A DNA stretch of 64,000 nucleotides from Liolophura sinensis. Its lineage: Eukaryota > Mollusca > Polyplacophora > Chitonida > Chitonidae. Location of the stretch: the NCBI RefSeq assembly GCF_032854445.1, contig NC_088295.1, positions 73,312,028 to 73,376,027 of the forward strand, read 5' to 3'. Every line of letters starts with the position of its first letter. Position 1 is the stretch's first letter. Made by a program: the position numbers and the translations under genes. The notes beneath the pieces are model-generated. The model saw only the letters and a program-made list of their open reading frames with translations, had not been told where the DNA came from and searched no databases. This document shows positions 9,530 to 21,649 of this stretch, in pieces.

Positions 9530-11372
9530 GCATTCAGAAAGTGAACTTGGACGTAGTCTCGAGTACACGGATTCGGGCCTTGCCGACATAAAAAAACAGT
9601 TAATGGATCTCTGACACCTGCAGTAAACGCCAGAGATTCGCTGAAATTAGTGCAACAAGAAAATGCTGACCTTAAATCTAAACCTGTTGACCTAGAGAGG
9701 TACAGCAGAGGATATATAACCTCCGGTTTGGGGGTGTAAGCGAAACAGAATGGGAAATCCTTTAGTTATAGTGAATAACATTGTGCAGAACAATCTAAAG
9801 CTCACTGGTGTGCAAATCGAAAACGCACATCGTAGCGGACTAAAAAAATCTGGTCAAACCAGGCACATAATCGCCAAGTTTATTTACAGGCCGCAACGCA
9901 GAGAGGTTCTTTTCCGGTGGAAAATCCTATCAAAAGATAGCTCGATTTATGTTATCGACAACCTAACTATAGCGGATAAACTGGTAAAAGACAAATGTAA
10001 GCCCTCCATGCAAAAATGCTTTAGGGAAGCCAAAAAGGTGAGATTTTCCCGTGGTAAGGTGTACAACGGTCAAGAAGTGAAGGACGGGGACATGAACCTG
10101 TGAGTTGTGCTGTTTCAGAAGCTCCGTGTTGCTCTTTGGGTTTCCTGTTCTTGCATGTGTTGTTCGTTTTGCATTTGTCAATAAGCACAGCAGCGTATTT
10201 GTTTGTGTACTTCTGCATGCGTGAACTACCTTATGTAAACAGTGTCTTTCTTTATCTGTTCCTGACAATATTCTGTTGTGTTCTTTGGAAACTCGAGTGC
10301 GTGCAATTACTTTTGTTCGAAGTCATGGAAAGCATGTACTGTGACTGACGAGTTGCTCTGTGCTGATCCCTAGGTTACTAGTTACATAACGGTGTGTGTT
10401 CCCTTCTCAGTGGTGTCCTCGTGCTTTTGCTGCTTTGACATGACACCGTATGTCGATTTCTCACAATCAGATCCTATTTGAATATCGTCTCCCATTTTTG
10501 TCTATGCAATATTCCAATGAGTTATGCTGCCCTGACTTGTAAAATCATCTTGTTAAGACTAGTGCACACACATGTAGATGTATGTTTGGTTTTCGTCTCA
10601 CTCGGCTAATGAATACCCTATAGCCCCATTTGCGTCCATTTCTAATAATTGTTGCAAATCACATCTATTGCGGCTAAATTACATATACGTGTTTTTCCGT
10701 CATGGTCAGCCTCTTCTCGCAAACAATGCCCCAGCATTTACTGTCTTGTTCTTTATATGACTCCTTTCCTTGTCTGCTCTGCTCTTTTCTTTTCTATTTT
10801 TGTGATTTAACTTGCCTGTTCGTGGTGTCCTTTACCCCAATACAAACATCTGCCTGCACTTACTATACAAACCGTCTTGTACCCGTAATGGATAATATCA
10901 TAAATACCGAGCCTGCTCCACTCCCGAAGCCCCTTTCCATCCTTCCTTTCCACAATAACCAACCTCTGCTCTCACGTGATGTCAACCTCGATTTCATCGA
11001 CAACATGTGCTTTAACCCATTTGACCTCAATGAAAATGAAAACTGTAAATCACCTACGGAAGACAATCATTACGAAATATCACACTGGAATAAAATTGCC
11101 TATCGCCAGTCTAGTTATTTCACGCAAACTCAGTGTATCTCAAGCTTTTATGACAGCAAAAGCCTATTCTCTGTCCCTCACCTTAACATACGTAGAATGA
11201 CGAAACACTTTGATGAAACTGTTGGCTCCCTGCAGAATCTTAATATTAACTGCATTGTGCTGGGGCCCACTGAGAGTTGACCAACAGAATCAAATGAATC
11301 CCTGTATGAAATCTCCGGTTATACAATGTTCTCAGAGTCACGTCAAAATAAGAAAGGAGGAAGTGTTGTCTT
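9530..11372 (+). mobile_element. Truncated non-LTR retrotransposon (ORF1 and start of ORF2 endonuclease)
   Basis: 9750-10103 encodes a region like the C-terminal part of LINE ORF1 proteins (A-H-R-S-G near the start, then R-H-I-I-A-K-F, I-D-N-L-T, V-R-F-S-R-G-K). Just upstream, another frame reads N-L-R-F-G-G-V-S-E-T-E-W, so ORF1 is frameshifted near 9735. From about 11167 the + strand reads F-S-V-P-H-L-N-I-R-R followed by H-F-D-E, N-C-I-V-L-G and T-E-S, the usual start of an apurinic-type endonuclease. In a shifted frame it continues to N-K-K-G-G-S-V-V-L-Y and then ends abruptly at about 11372. Reverse transcriptase is missing, so the copy is dead. I cannot choose between the L1, CR1 and L2 groups. 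Confidence 0.65.
9750..10103 (+). pseudogene. LINE ORF1 C-terminal fragment
   Basis: 117 codons without stop, ending at TGA. The pattern R-H-I-I-A-K-F-I-Y-R, then V-L-F-R-W-K and V-R-F-S-R-G-K matches the RNA-binding half of LINE ORF1 proteins (RRM plus C-terminal domain), which coats the retroelement RNA. The ATG at 9750 is not the true start, because the protein continues upstream in another frame. Confidence 0.6.
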
Positions 11373-11452
11373 GTACGAGACGAGGAAGTCAGCATGAACT
11401 GGACTTGAACTTACATTGGGCGATGGCAGATTAACCACCTCGGCCATATAGG
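11373..11452 (-). repeat. SINE1 head fragment
   Basis: Sequence GAAGTCAGCATGAACTGGAC and the following decayed tRNA-like part ending in CTCGGCCATATAGGCC. Probably the other half of the SINE broken at 9508. Confidence 0.5.
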
Positions 11453-11941
11453 CCTATACCTCCATGGTCTAACCTTGGATGGCGACATACATGAAGGTCT
11501 ACTCAGTGTGATACTGTTTCTGTCACCGTTTTTGACAGTTTGATGTCGCCAATCCAAGCATAAAAGTCAGTCGTCCTAAACTTAGATTTTGACTTGTCTT
11601 AGATCATGAGTTTGAAAGGGTATGCCAGTGTCTACTTTCATGTTTTATTTTTGCTTGACAGTGTATTCGTTAAAGGCAAGAGGGGATTCCGTGACAGTTG
11701 TTGTGAATTATGTTGAACAACAACAATAACGCTGCCCTTCCCCCACCAGGCCGGTGTATGTTGCTAATTTTAATGAGCTTACCTTAGTTATATGTCATAT
11801 AGATGACATCCCCGATCAAAAGATCAGCACTGAAAGTTTAGAGCAGGGAAAACAACACTGTTTCGCTCGGTGTCAGTATTATGTGACTGGGTGGGGTATC
11901 ATGTCTGGTGATACTTCAGTGGCGGCATGGACTCGCGCACT

Positions 11942-12015
11942 TAATGACGCATCTTCGTCATATGACTGAAAAAATGTTAGGTACGACGTAAAACCCTAAG
12001 CATTCATTCATTCAG
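11942..12015 (+). repeat. SINE2 3' end
   Basis: ATGACGCATCTTCGTCATATG, then GACTGAAAAAATGTTAGGTA and CGACGTAAAACCCTAAGC, ending in CATTCATTCATTCAG. Confidence 0.6.
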
Positions 12016-12019
12016 TTTC

Positions 12020-14150
12020 CGATAAGAAGCTACAGAGTTCTCGTTCCTGTTTTAACTCCTCACAACCAACATGGACAGTAAGATTGGTCAATATTGTCTT
12101 CACTAAGTGCGATGGCGACTTCCGAATGGAGGAAATCGTTGTGTCCCGAGGAATACCACAGGCTTTTGGTGAATTTTGGCTGGCAGTTTTAAGCTAAGGT
12201 GATTCTTCCCGTAGGCCATATTTTATAAAATGGTGTGGGACTAGTAACCTAACATATTTATACTGATCTAAAGGCCGAAATAACGTACCGGAAAAGTGTA
12301 AAGACCGGAATAACCGACTGGAAAAGTGTGCATAGAAGTGGCCGCAAGACGGAAAATGTGAACACCCATAAATAAACCCTATTTTGAGAGGGAGCTCATT
12401 TCAGGCTGTCAAACAGGATAAGCCAAGCTGATGTATGTCTATGTTATATTTTTAAAGTGTCAGTTAGTTGGTAGCGCTGTGATAATCTTTGTTCTGAAAC
12501 CCACGGGTTTTATTACTGGATATGGAGAATGCAGAAATGCCTATACATGTAGGCCTACATGTACAATCAGAATCGGTATTCTCCCCCAGTTCTTTCGAAT
12601 TTCCAGTGATTTCCAGTGATAAATGTTTATTAGCGACGATATTTTAGTGTTCAATTCAGGGGTAACAAGAACATCATGTGCGAGTTAGTTCCCTTGATGT
12701 GAACGAAATGGTAACTTGACATATATAAGCTTTGTATGAAAGCAGATCGTAGGTTAATGATTGAATATCACTACATTAGCTGTAAAGTTACACACATATT
12801 GGCAGAGTGTGTGTGTGAAGATATCCTTCATTCTTTATTTTCAACTGCTATTGCCTTCAATGTGACAGATTGAAAGCATTCAATCAGACGAAGGAGACCA
12901 GTTGAGCTTCGTTTAACTATAAATCAAGGAATGTAAGTTACCATACTGATGTTTTCATATGCATGTAACTTGTGATAAAGGGTAACCGATATGTTTTTAT
13001 TCATGTAGGCAGCCGAAACCTGTTACCAGAGATGTTGTTACATGTAGAGAGATCAACCAGTCATGTGATGCTGTTTTAAGGTAATTTGAGATATGAGCTC
13101 AGACTTGTTTCTTGTATCTGTGGGTAAAGTACATTATTAGAGAATGTATATACTGTATAACTAGAATGGAAACTTGACTTGTGTTCTTGTGTCATACGTT
13201 AATACATGATTTCATGTGTGCTTTGATAGTGATACTGACCTACTCTATGTACATATAAGTTGTGATTATCACAATACTTGGGAATATGAATATTCTTGGA
13301 CATTGTACCAGTTATCCATGCCTGTTCAGTCTGTAGGCTCATTAGACTGTAGGACATATGTTCTAATTCAGTTGGTTACCTTTTAGCAATAGTGGTAATG
13401 CAATTAACATATCAGTAAAACAGTAAGAAATATGCATCGGGATAATTTGAGTTCATTTGGGTAATTAGTCCACATGTCATTTTAGTTCATTTGGACAAGT
13501 ATGAATGTCCTGATTGTGTAGTTTCAGGTAGAAACTATGAACATGTGTTACAGATAGTCATTCATTTTTCACTGCAAGTGTTACACTGATTGTTTGGATT
13601 ACTACAGGGGTCTGTTTTCACAATTCCTGTAACAGGCCTTGTGGCAGTGATTAACATTGTGCTGTCTGCTGTCATGTTAATTACATAACTTTTAATGACG
13701 ATACACATTTATGAATATGATGGCATGTATGTCCGGTTAGTTAAGGGTCGTGTTAAGACATTCAACAATCTCAGTTATTTAGTTGGTTTTTGCAATCAGG
13801 TAAATGGCAGTATTGTTCACATTACTAAATGTGCAGTGCATCGTTGTATTATGTGATGTTCCTGTGATATCTGACTACTAAGTCAAATATCATGCTCTTG
13901 ACAGTTACATTAAAGCATGTGTAAGTTAGCTAATTATGTAGTACCAGAGCTCTTGCCCTTGTTAACATTCAAAGTTATAAAACATAGAACAGTTGATAGT
14001 TACACAGGCATGGTTATTCATGCGTGTAAGACTCATGATAATGTAAGGTGGAAGTGAGATGTCTATATGAAACTTACAGTCTATTGTAGCTAAAAGGATA
14101 TATATAGTCAATTTGCGGTTTGTAACATACAATTACAGGTTGTCAGCTAT
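12020..14150. other. Stretch without recognised genes; probably includes upstream LTR sequence
   Basis: No frame of convincing length or domain on either strand. The sequence is AT-rich, with many short TGTTAAC- and ACATGTAA-like words. If the LTR ending at 14504 is long, part of this stretch may belong to it; I cannot see a left LTR border. Confidence 0.4.
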
Positions 14151-14159
14151 TGTATTTTT

Positions 14160-14504
14160 TACTATTTACCAATCCAATAATATATCACATATCAGTTAGT
14201 GTTAATGGTGTGTATTGAACGAACCCGGTCAATTACTCTGGAGCCTATATGGACTGCTAGTATTGTTATGTAATGGTATATTGGGTAGCCACGTGAAGTA
14301 AGTAACATATAGATATCCCATTTGTTTTGATTTTTTGGTTACCATGGTTATTCAACAATTGTTCTCTTGCCTGTTGTAGATACCGCTGATGGGATGTTCC
14401 AGTAGCACTCCCTGGTCATTGTTCATTGTTCACTCTCTCTGACGGTTCGGAATAAATGTACCATGTGCTATTTCTGATACTCTTTTGTCTCTCGCTGTCT
14501 GACA
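14160..14504 (+). repeat. LTR 3' portion of an LTR retrotransposon
   Basis: This region is about 85-90 percent alike by eye to 37250-37575, including GTGTGTATTGAACGAACCC, GGAGCCTATATGGACTGCTA-like and GAATAAATGTACCATGTGCT (a polyadenylation-like AATAAA). It ends CTGTCTGACA, and a primer-binding site follows three bases later. The internal region stops at about 14640 without gag or pol. Confidence 0.55.
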
Positions 14505-14507
14505 AAT

Positions 14508-14524
14508 TGGTATCAGAAGTGGGA
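14508..14524 (+). promoter_or_regulatory. Primer-binding site, tRNA-Leu-like
   Basis: TGGTATCAGAAGTGGGA directly after the LTR end. A PBS begins TGG, complementary to the tRNA CCA end; the rest resembles the 3' end of a leucine tRNA. The tRNA assignment is from memory of the family and is tentative. Confidence 0.5.
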
Positions 14525-14699
14525 TACTGAGTTGGAAGTATCAGCGAACAATAACACGAGAAACGTCGACCGCCTATTGTCACAAAGACCAAGGCAGTGA
14601 AAGCCGGAAAATCCACAATCTCCCTAAGGCTGTTGTTAGCCTAAGCTATAGATGTATATCTTGCTACTTCTATTAATACTACATTTGTCTTACTTGCAG

Positions 14700-14935
14700 A
14701 TAACGCGAGGTTTAGTCGCATCTGGGAGGTGCGGAGTGAAGGTGTTATTTACCTGGACAATGTCATATTTGAAAACCCGCTGTCGTCTAAAGTTCAGGGT
14801 GTGAGGTACGGTTTATGTCACAGCTTTTGTTATAACGCTCTCAGCACAATGTGTATTGTGTAAGACACCTACTATCGGAGACTAAGCGGCAGTCGAGTGG
14901 GTGATGAACACATTGTGTTGTGCGAATGGGTGTAG
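14700..14935 (+). pseudogene. Relic PAN/apple exon of a CTLD-PAN lectin gene
   Basis: The sequence starts after an intact acceptor (CTTACTTGCAG) and aligns along its length with exon 4 of the lectin genes (GCTGTCGTCTAAA, CAGCTTTTGTTATAACGCTC, CTACTATCGGAGACTAAGCG). It lost bases at about 14795-14815, removing two of the conserved cysteines, and has an in-frame TAA at 14861. It marks a fourth member of the array, more diverged than copies A and B are from each other. No matching CTLD exons were found nearby. Confidence 0.8.
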
Positions 14936-14964
14936 TGAGGGAAATTTGTTGTCCACAGTTTTCA

Positions 14965-15590
14965 GTGATGCTGAAAAGACGCAAGGAATATTCTAGGCGA
15001 AAGGGTGGAGTCATGTAGGTTTGTAGTTCTTGGCCCGTTTGTGTAATAGTGCTTCCATGTCTTTTGATCGAAGGCTCCCTCTATCCAAGTTTCAGTGACA
15101 ATCTGCAAAGAGTCGACCTGGAGCAGTGTTTGGAGAATCTGCCAGAGCTTGACGCCAAACACCTTCAAACACCCGCTCGTCTCACAAATCGTCATCAGTC
15201 TGGTACAGACTGGCCAAACCTAAATGTTGTACTCGTCTCCAGACACACTGGATATAATGGAAAAAAACAGCCCTTAACTGTTGTACCTGGGAAAGCTTTC
15301 GTAGCTGCTCTGTACATGGCTTCCTCGAAGTCAAGGTGGATGGAAGGCGGATTCAAGACATGGCTGTGCTGGATAGCTGCATCTTTCAAAATCTGGAACA
15401 TTCTCCTATATGTGTCCTGGGTCTTATTGGAAAGTAGTCCGAAAACAAGCGGAAACATCTGTCCGTCGATAAATGCATGAATGGTATAGATCTGTTTAAA
15501 GGGCTTCGGTATAGAATAAAAAGTCCCATCACAGAATATCTTATTTGCTGAGCACAGATGCTGAATATTGCTGGCTGTACCCAACAGAAC
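14965..15590 (-). pseudogene. MULE (Mutator-like) transposase relic
   Basis: The - strand at 15584-15195 reads C-D-G-T-F-Y-S-I-P-K-P-F, Q-I-Y-T-I-H-A, P-L-V-F-G-L-L, K-T-Q-D-T-Y, then H-L-D-F-E-E-A and G-C-F-F-P-L. This is the MULE transposase core: the D of C-D-G-T and the D of L-D-F-E are the first two acidic catalytic positions, and G-C-F-F-x-L is the C/H motif. A second frame (about 15195-14965) carries T-W-I-E-G and G-P-R-T-T-N, the matching C-terminal part, after a frameshift. The zinc-finger N-terminus and terminal repeats are not visible. Non-functional. Confidence 0.7.
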
Positions 15591-16234
15591 TATCCGGTCA
15601 TCTGTACCATCATTCGCCAGACGAAAAGGATTCCCCTGTTTTGTTTCTGTCCAGGTTCCATGGAGATCAACTTTATCAAAGGTTTTGGGAAAAGATGAAG
15701 GAGTCTATTTCGTTGTTGGTATATGGCTGATTTCACTTTGGTTTGGTTTAAATACTGGTTTTAGGGTCACTTTTCTGGCGGATATCGCGGCTCACCAAAT
15801 CAGTGTTTTATTTTTTTTAACACATGAATATTTTTGATAGAAATACACAGATCTACATTACAGAATTACATTGAGTTGCCTATAGAGAAATTTACACAGA
15901 GAGAAAACAACAGTAGTGCTTTTATTTATTGGTTAACAGTTTTGTTCTCTTGCTTCCTCCTCTGTGACTTGAAGTTCAGGTGCTCCCGCCACTTATACCG
16001 GACGCCGTCCAGGAAAAAACAGCGTACTAGAAACCTGTGCCTGTAACAGGTGCGACAAGTATAATTGAGGAGCAAGGATGTCAGGCCTCATCCGCTTAGT
16101 TGAAGCAAGAGATATTCCTATTGTTATGATGTCTTTCATGTTTCTGGTCTTTGTTTCCTTGGTATTAATTTTCTTTGGTCCCATGGGTATTATTATTGTT
16201 TTTCCTGTCTTCGTCTTTAGTTGATTTCCTTTTC

Positions 16235-16830
16235 TATTTCCAGTTTTTATTCGTGGCCTCCCATGGCGGCGCAGACAGCACTTTTCATAGACCGGCAGAA
16301 CAGTTCCTGGCCTAGAGTGTTTGGGTGCACTCCATCGTTGGTCAGAATTTGCTTTTGTGACCGGATCAGTCCCCTATGTCTCCAGAAGGTGGCCAACTGT
16401 TTGTTTGTCAGCTTCATGTTAATTTCATGGATTTTTGTGTTATAAATGTGGACAGAAATTCACAGAGTTACCTGACGGTAAGAAGCTGGCTGATGTAGAT
16501 CCTTGGAATTTGGAATTTCGATTTAAGTGCACCAACATAGTCTAAAATATAAGTGCAAATTGCTGACGGTGATTTGTGGAAGTCTGCATCGTTTCCCCTA
16601 ATGAGGAGGATAACTAGGTCAGCTTTTGTCTCCTGAAGGAGACTTTCCAATCTTCCAGAGTATCTAAGTGTCCCAACTCTAGCCCCCCCAATGCCAAAGA
16701 ACCGAATGTCCTGGCCTGTTCTAAAGTCGATTCTAGAGTTTGGCATCGAATTTCGAAGAACACTATTCTCCAGCCTATGAACGTAGCTGCTGCCGATAAT
16801 AAAGATTTTCATTCTTGTTTTTTGTTCCTG
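16235..16830 (-). pseudogene. SGNH/GDSL-type hydrolase-like fragment
   Basis: The - strand from 16812 reads M-K-I-F-I-I-G-S-S-Y-V-H-R-L (G-S-S as a nucleophile block), then F-G-I-G-G-A-R-V (block II glycine) and L-V-I-L-L-I-R-G-N-D (block III G-N-D). After a frame break near 16475 the frame continues to T-N-D-G-V-H-P-N at 16319-16342, giving the Asp-x-x-His pair of block V at 16325-16336. All four SGNH blocks are therefore present, but in two frames. In animals such single-domain SGNH proteins are often found within retroelements. It lies just beyond the 3' side of the LINE at 17100-22350, so it may belong to that or another element. Confidence 0.6.
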
Positions 16831-18225
16831 TGAAAACAAGTAGAGAAAACAAATATACAAGATAGTTGTATTTTTGATTTGCGAAGAGGTTTTGTTTATA
16901 AGATAATGTATATCTAAGCAAGAAGATATTTGATCAAACAGATACTTAGGAGCAAATTAGTGGTATAGCTACCAATCAAAACTTGATAGAGGCATTGCCC
17001 TCGTATGAACATATACACATTTGTAAATAAATAGAATATAAATATCAACTAATAAGAATAGATAATAACAACAAACAAGTGGGCAAATTAGTAAATGGAG
17101 AAATATTATTAATCACTACAGTCATCAACTTCTGGGGTTACATTGTTTTCGTTTTTTTTGTTTTTGTATTTTGTTAGTTAGCGAGATTATTTCTTGTAGG
17201 AGGTCTGGTCTGCTCTCAGATTTGGAGTTTTGGATGGAAATTAATCCGCTGATGGAGTCTCTTAGTATGGTTACTGGGTTTGGTTTGTTCTCAAGAATCC
17301 ATTATAGTGCCAATGTAATTGCAACTAATTCACTGGTATGGACGGAGAGGTGGTTGGGTAGTATATAGTTTTTAACTATGTTTAGGTCTGGTATTGCAAA
17401 TGATGATCCAGTGTGACCCTGCACATTATATATATTTTTAATGGCCCTTGTAGTGTTTGTAGAAGTGTTTTAAGGCTTGAGCTTTGATACATACTGGGTT
17501 TTCCAGTTTTGAAGTTTGGTCGTGGAGTGCAGTGTCTATTTGGGGAGTTACAACCTCGGAGGTTATTGTTGATATGCGTTTTCTTGTTGCTTTGGCAAGC
17601 CAGTGTCATATTTGCAAAGTAGTCTGTTGATTTCATATCCTATTGGGGCTGAGTAGTTTGTCCATTTTTTTTCACATATTCATATTCAGAATATGGGAGG
17701 ATTAGATTGTAACATGGATGTGTATTACCGTAATCGCTTATTTTCCTGCATATTTGAGGGTTAGTTGTTCTCTTCTAAGATGAAGGGTTTTTTCAAGTGT
17801 TTTTACTTGGAGACTGCAAAGCGAAGTGCCTCTGAAAGCTCTTGTTGCTACTTTTAAGGCAGAATATTGGATACTATCAATTCGCTGTAGGAGACTTTTG
17901 CACGCGGACTGATAGACGATTGCACCACAGTCTATTTTCTCATTAGATTGACATCGCGTTGGCATCTGATTGTGAGGTCATCAGTATAATCCTTCCATGT
18001 TAATCTGCTATCAAGAATCATACCTAGGTATATTACTTTGTCTTTGAATTCAATTTTCTTTTTACCTAAGAAAAGTTCAATATTTACTTTTCTTCTGTTT
18101 GTAAAGACATTACTTGTTGTTTTAGTGGGTGAGAATTTAAATCCCCATTTGTCGACCCGGTTCGACATGGTGTTTAGTGTTTTCTGTATACCATTTTTTA
18201 TTTTCTTTATACATTTGCCTGTTTT

Positions 18226-18615
18226 CTATATTGCCACATCGTTAGCAAATAGTGACTGCTCTATTTTTGGATGGTTACTATCTATTGTATTTGCTATACC
18301 GTTTATCAGAATGTTAAATAACGTCGGGCTAAGTACTCTCCCTCGAGGTGTACCATTGGAGTATAACATCGAATTGCAGTATAACTCCATCCTGCCAAAC
18401 GAGGTCGAAGGCTTTTTCAATATCGAGAAAAACAGCCCGAGTGTATTCGCGCCTACTTTTATCCCCGTTCGGATTTGATGTTGTACTTTTGTTAGATGGT
18501 CGTATGTACTTCGTCCTTTTCTAAATCCACTTTGTGTTTCATTTAGTACTTTATTTTTGGCAAGGTGAAATTGTAGTCTGTTTTGGACAATAGTTTCCAT
18601 TAGTTTACATAGGCA
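18226..18615 (-). pseudogene. LINE reverse transcriptase core, frameshifted
   Basis: M-E-T-I-V-Q-N-R-L through S-G-F-R-K-G-R-S-T-Y-D-H-L, then in a second frame the motif A block, then G-T-P-R-G-R-V-L-S-P and S-L-F-A-N-D-V-A-I. The motif C signature is F-A-N-D where active enzymes have A-D-D, and motif A lies in a different frame from its neighbours. Confidence 0.75.
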
Positions 18616-19803
18616 TGAGGTGAGTGATATAGGACGGTAGGAGGAATTATCTGATGGGGTTTTTTTTCAGCATTTCGGATGGGAATAACAATGGACGATT
18701 TCCAGCTTCGTGGCAGCTGTTTTTCCTCCAACTTGTATTTATGAGTTTCAGTATTATATTTTGTGTTTTTAGCGGTAAATGTTTTAGGATTTTGTAGCCT
18801 AATTTGTCTTCGCCTGGTGAGGTTTCTTTTTTTATAGTGAATAGCTTTGTGATATTCCTGTAGGGAGACATCTTTGTTAAGATAATGTTTAACGTGATCG
18901 TCGGGTTGTAGAAATGTGTTATCCTTGATTAGTTTGAAAGATGGATTAAGGTTTCGATCGCTGCTATTTTCTGTGAAGGTTTTTGCGAGGCATTCTGCTT
19001 TTTCCTCATTGATTTTGTGTTTGCGATCCAAAGTTGGGATTGGATTGATGGTTTTGCCTTGTATATGTTTAAGTTTGTTCCATACCTGCTTTGAATTTGT
19101 TTTTGTATCAAGTGTTTCACAGTAGTTCTCCCAGTATTTGGCTTTGGCACGAGAGACTGATTTTTCAGCTTCAGTTTTTAAGTGTTTATATTTTTCGTAG
19201 TCTATATGCAATCTGGTTCTTTTGAATTTACACTGTGCTCTGTTTTGTTTCTTATATTTGCAGCGCATTCACTGTTCCACCAGGGAACAGGATTTGCAGG
19301 TCTTTTATGCTTGGAAGAAATAGTGTTGTTAAGCAATCCTGAGTATATCATCAGTAAGATTTTGGTTAATAGGCCTAGGCCTATATCGGAGAGCCAGTCA
19401 TCATCAATGAATATATTTTGGCAATCTTTCTTAAAATTTTCCCAGATTGCTTTGTGGAACAGAAATTTGGGGTTGTTGAGATTTACTCCAGATTGAGGTG
19501 ACATACCAAGTTCTGTCATGATAGCGAAATGGTCACTCCCGGGTTTATCTGGTATAACATTCCAGCCTGCTTTAGGTGCGAGATCAGGGCTCGTATTCAT
19601 AAAGATTCTTAAGATTTAGCTAAGAATTTATACTTAAGTATAGAAGTTACTCTTAGCTAAGAAAATATTTAAGAATGCATTCATAAAATTTCTTAACACG
19701 ATTCTTAGAGAAGAAAATACTTAAAAAATAAGTTTTTCTCAAACGCGTGTCCCGTAGCAACGAGAGAGGTCTCTAATAATAAAGATAATTTTGGTACGTC
19801 ATA

Positions 19804-21649
19804 ATGTCACGTGAGCAGCAGACGACATTTCGATGTAAACACAATCTGACATGGAGAAAAATGGGAAAAGAAAGCCGAACTGACGAGTGTTTGAGCCTCG
19901 CCAATTACATGGCACAATACAAGGACATACTGAGAGGCAAGCTGGGTCCAGGATTGACCTCAGAAAAGAAAAAAACTACATGGAAGTGGGTGACGGACAG
20001 GTTGAATGCCTCATTCACAGCCGTCAAGCGGTCACAAGAAGAAGTGGAGAAAAAGTGGCACAATATTTTCTCCCAAACCAAATCGGAAATCTCGGCCTAC
20101 AAGAAAGCGCGGTGTGCGACGGGTATGTACACTTAAATTATTTTATGTAAAATATTTAATTGGAATAGTGTAACGGTATTTTATAATTATAAGATTAGAC
20201 CAAGTCTCGCTAAACTATAGTTTCGGGAGTTATTTTCTAAATAATCAACCGTCGAAACTGCCTTTGAAAACTAATCCAATTCAACCGTTTGTACCCGGAA
20301 TTCGAGAGCTGTCGGCTCGATTATCTCTCATAAATGCAGCTAATCATTGACTAGGATTTAAACATTGTACTAAAACAAAAAGTGGCACGGAGTATAATTA
20401 AAACCATAGTTCTTACTTGAAGTTGAGGGTGTATGGAGTGTAGTGCACTGGAAAAAATAATATTGCAAATGATCAAAGTGAACGACACATTAAATTAGGA
20501 TGATGAACTTGGCCTTTATTGACTAGATGTTTGTAAAGTGAGTGAAAGCAGTTCATTTATTAAGCTTAAGAATATTTATGTACGAGGGAAACTGATTTAT
20601 TTAATTTAAAATGCAAATGTAGGTACTTCTGTAATATATGTAGACTTCCAAACTGTGGAGACTAGATGTAAAATTATCAATGAGCCAGATATCATTTTTA
20701 TACCGAGCACTACCACAGACAAAGACTCATTCAAATAGACCTATATTTCGATTCATGTCATAAATGAAATTTTAGAATATGTGAGGATTAATCTAATAAC
20801 CAAGACGTTGTTAAGTATGGCAAAAAACAAATCATGGGGCCGCCGTGGCTCAGTTGGTTAGCGCGCTATGTCCTTGGAGCCTCTCACCAATGCGTTCGCT
20901 GTGAGTTCAAGTCCAGCTCATGCTGGCTTCCTCTCCGGCCGTACGTGGGAAGGTTGGCAGCAACCTGTGGATGGTCTTGGGTTTCCCCCGGGCTCTGCTC
21001 GGTTTCCTCCCACCATAATGCTGGTCGTCGTCGTATAAGTGAAATATTCTTGAGTGAGCGTAAAACACCAATCAAACAAACAAAATAAATCAAATCAAAT
21101 CACTTTCTGTGTATTACATAAACAGTGATTTATGCATCATATTCACCTAGCAAACAGACCATTTAACCTGCCCCAACACTTGCACACTTTTTATCTTCTC
21201 ATGTGTTCATGTTTCAAACTTTGACCCAGAGACCATCTGTGCCCCATTGGCCTATTTGTATTATTTTTTTTATTTCTAAACAACTCAGTGTCAACTTTCA
21301 CTGAACTGAAAGTTCAAAGGATTTTTAATATTAATTTTTTTTTGCAAGTTGACTGGTAGTACATAATTCTTACTTTGAAACATAATCTTTATTTATAACA
21401 AAACCTGTTGTCAAAATCATTGATTGCATTATCAGCTGTAAGTCTAAAATGATTTGAGATCAAATACAATGAAAGATCTTATTATTTGGACATATACTAT
21501 TTTATTTTACAGGTGGAGGACCATCACTAAAGCCATTAAGTGCAATAGCTGAGGTGGTAATGTCCATTCTAGGGGAGAACAATGTTTGTCTTGGGGGAGT
21601 TGGTGATGGCATAGATTCCACCTTAATTCAACTGAATGAATCTCAGTAA
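19804..21649 (+). CDS. Myb/SANT-like DNA-binding protein of Harbinger type (NAIF1/MSANTD-like)
   Basis: Two exons, 19804-20122 and 21513-21649, joined in phase 1 (donor GTATGT, acceptor TTTTACAG), give 151 residues with TAA at 21647. Residues about 20-90 form a Myb-like three-helix region with the regular tryptophans W-K-W-V and K-K-W-H-N-I. After the junction comes T-G-G-G-P-S-L-K-P-L-S, the hallmark linker of the Myb_DNA-bind_5 family, then I-L-G and G-G-V-G-D-G-I-D-S. In Harbinger elements this protein binds the element ends and helps import the transposase into the nucleus; NAIF1 is a vertebrate relative. The frame is fully open although the host element has no transposase. The TAA overlaps a perfect donor (CA|GTAAGT at 21646), so a longer spliced form is possible. 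Confidence 0.65.
20836..21090 (+). repeat. SINE1, full-length, nested in the Harbinger element
   Basis: Head GGGGCCGCCGTGGCTCAGTT, B-box-like GTTCAAGTCCAGC, core and an AAACAAAC/AAATAAATC tail. It lies inside the intron of the Myb-like gene. Confidence 0.85.
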
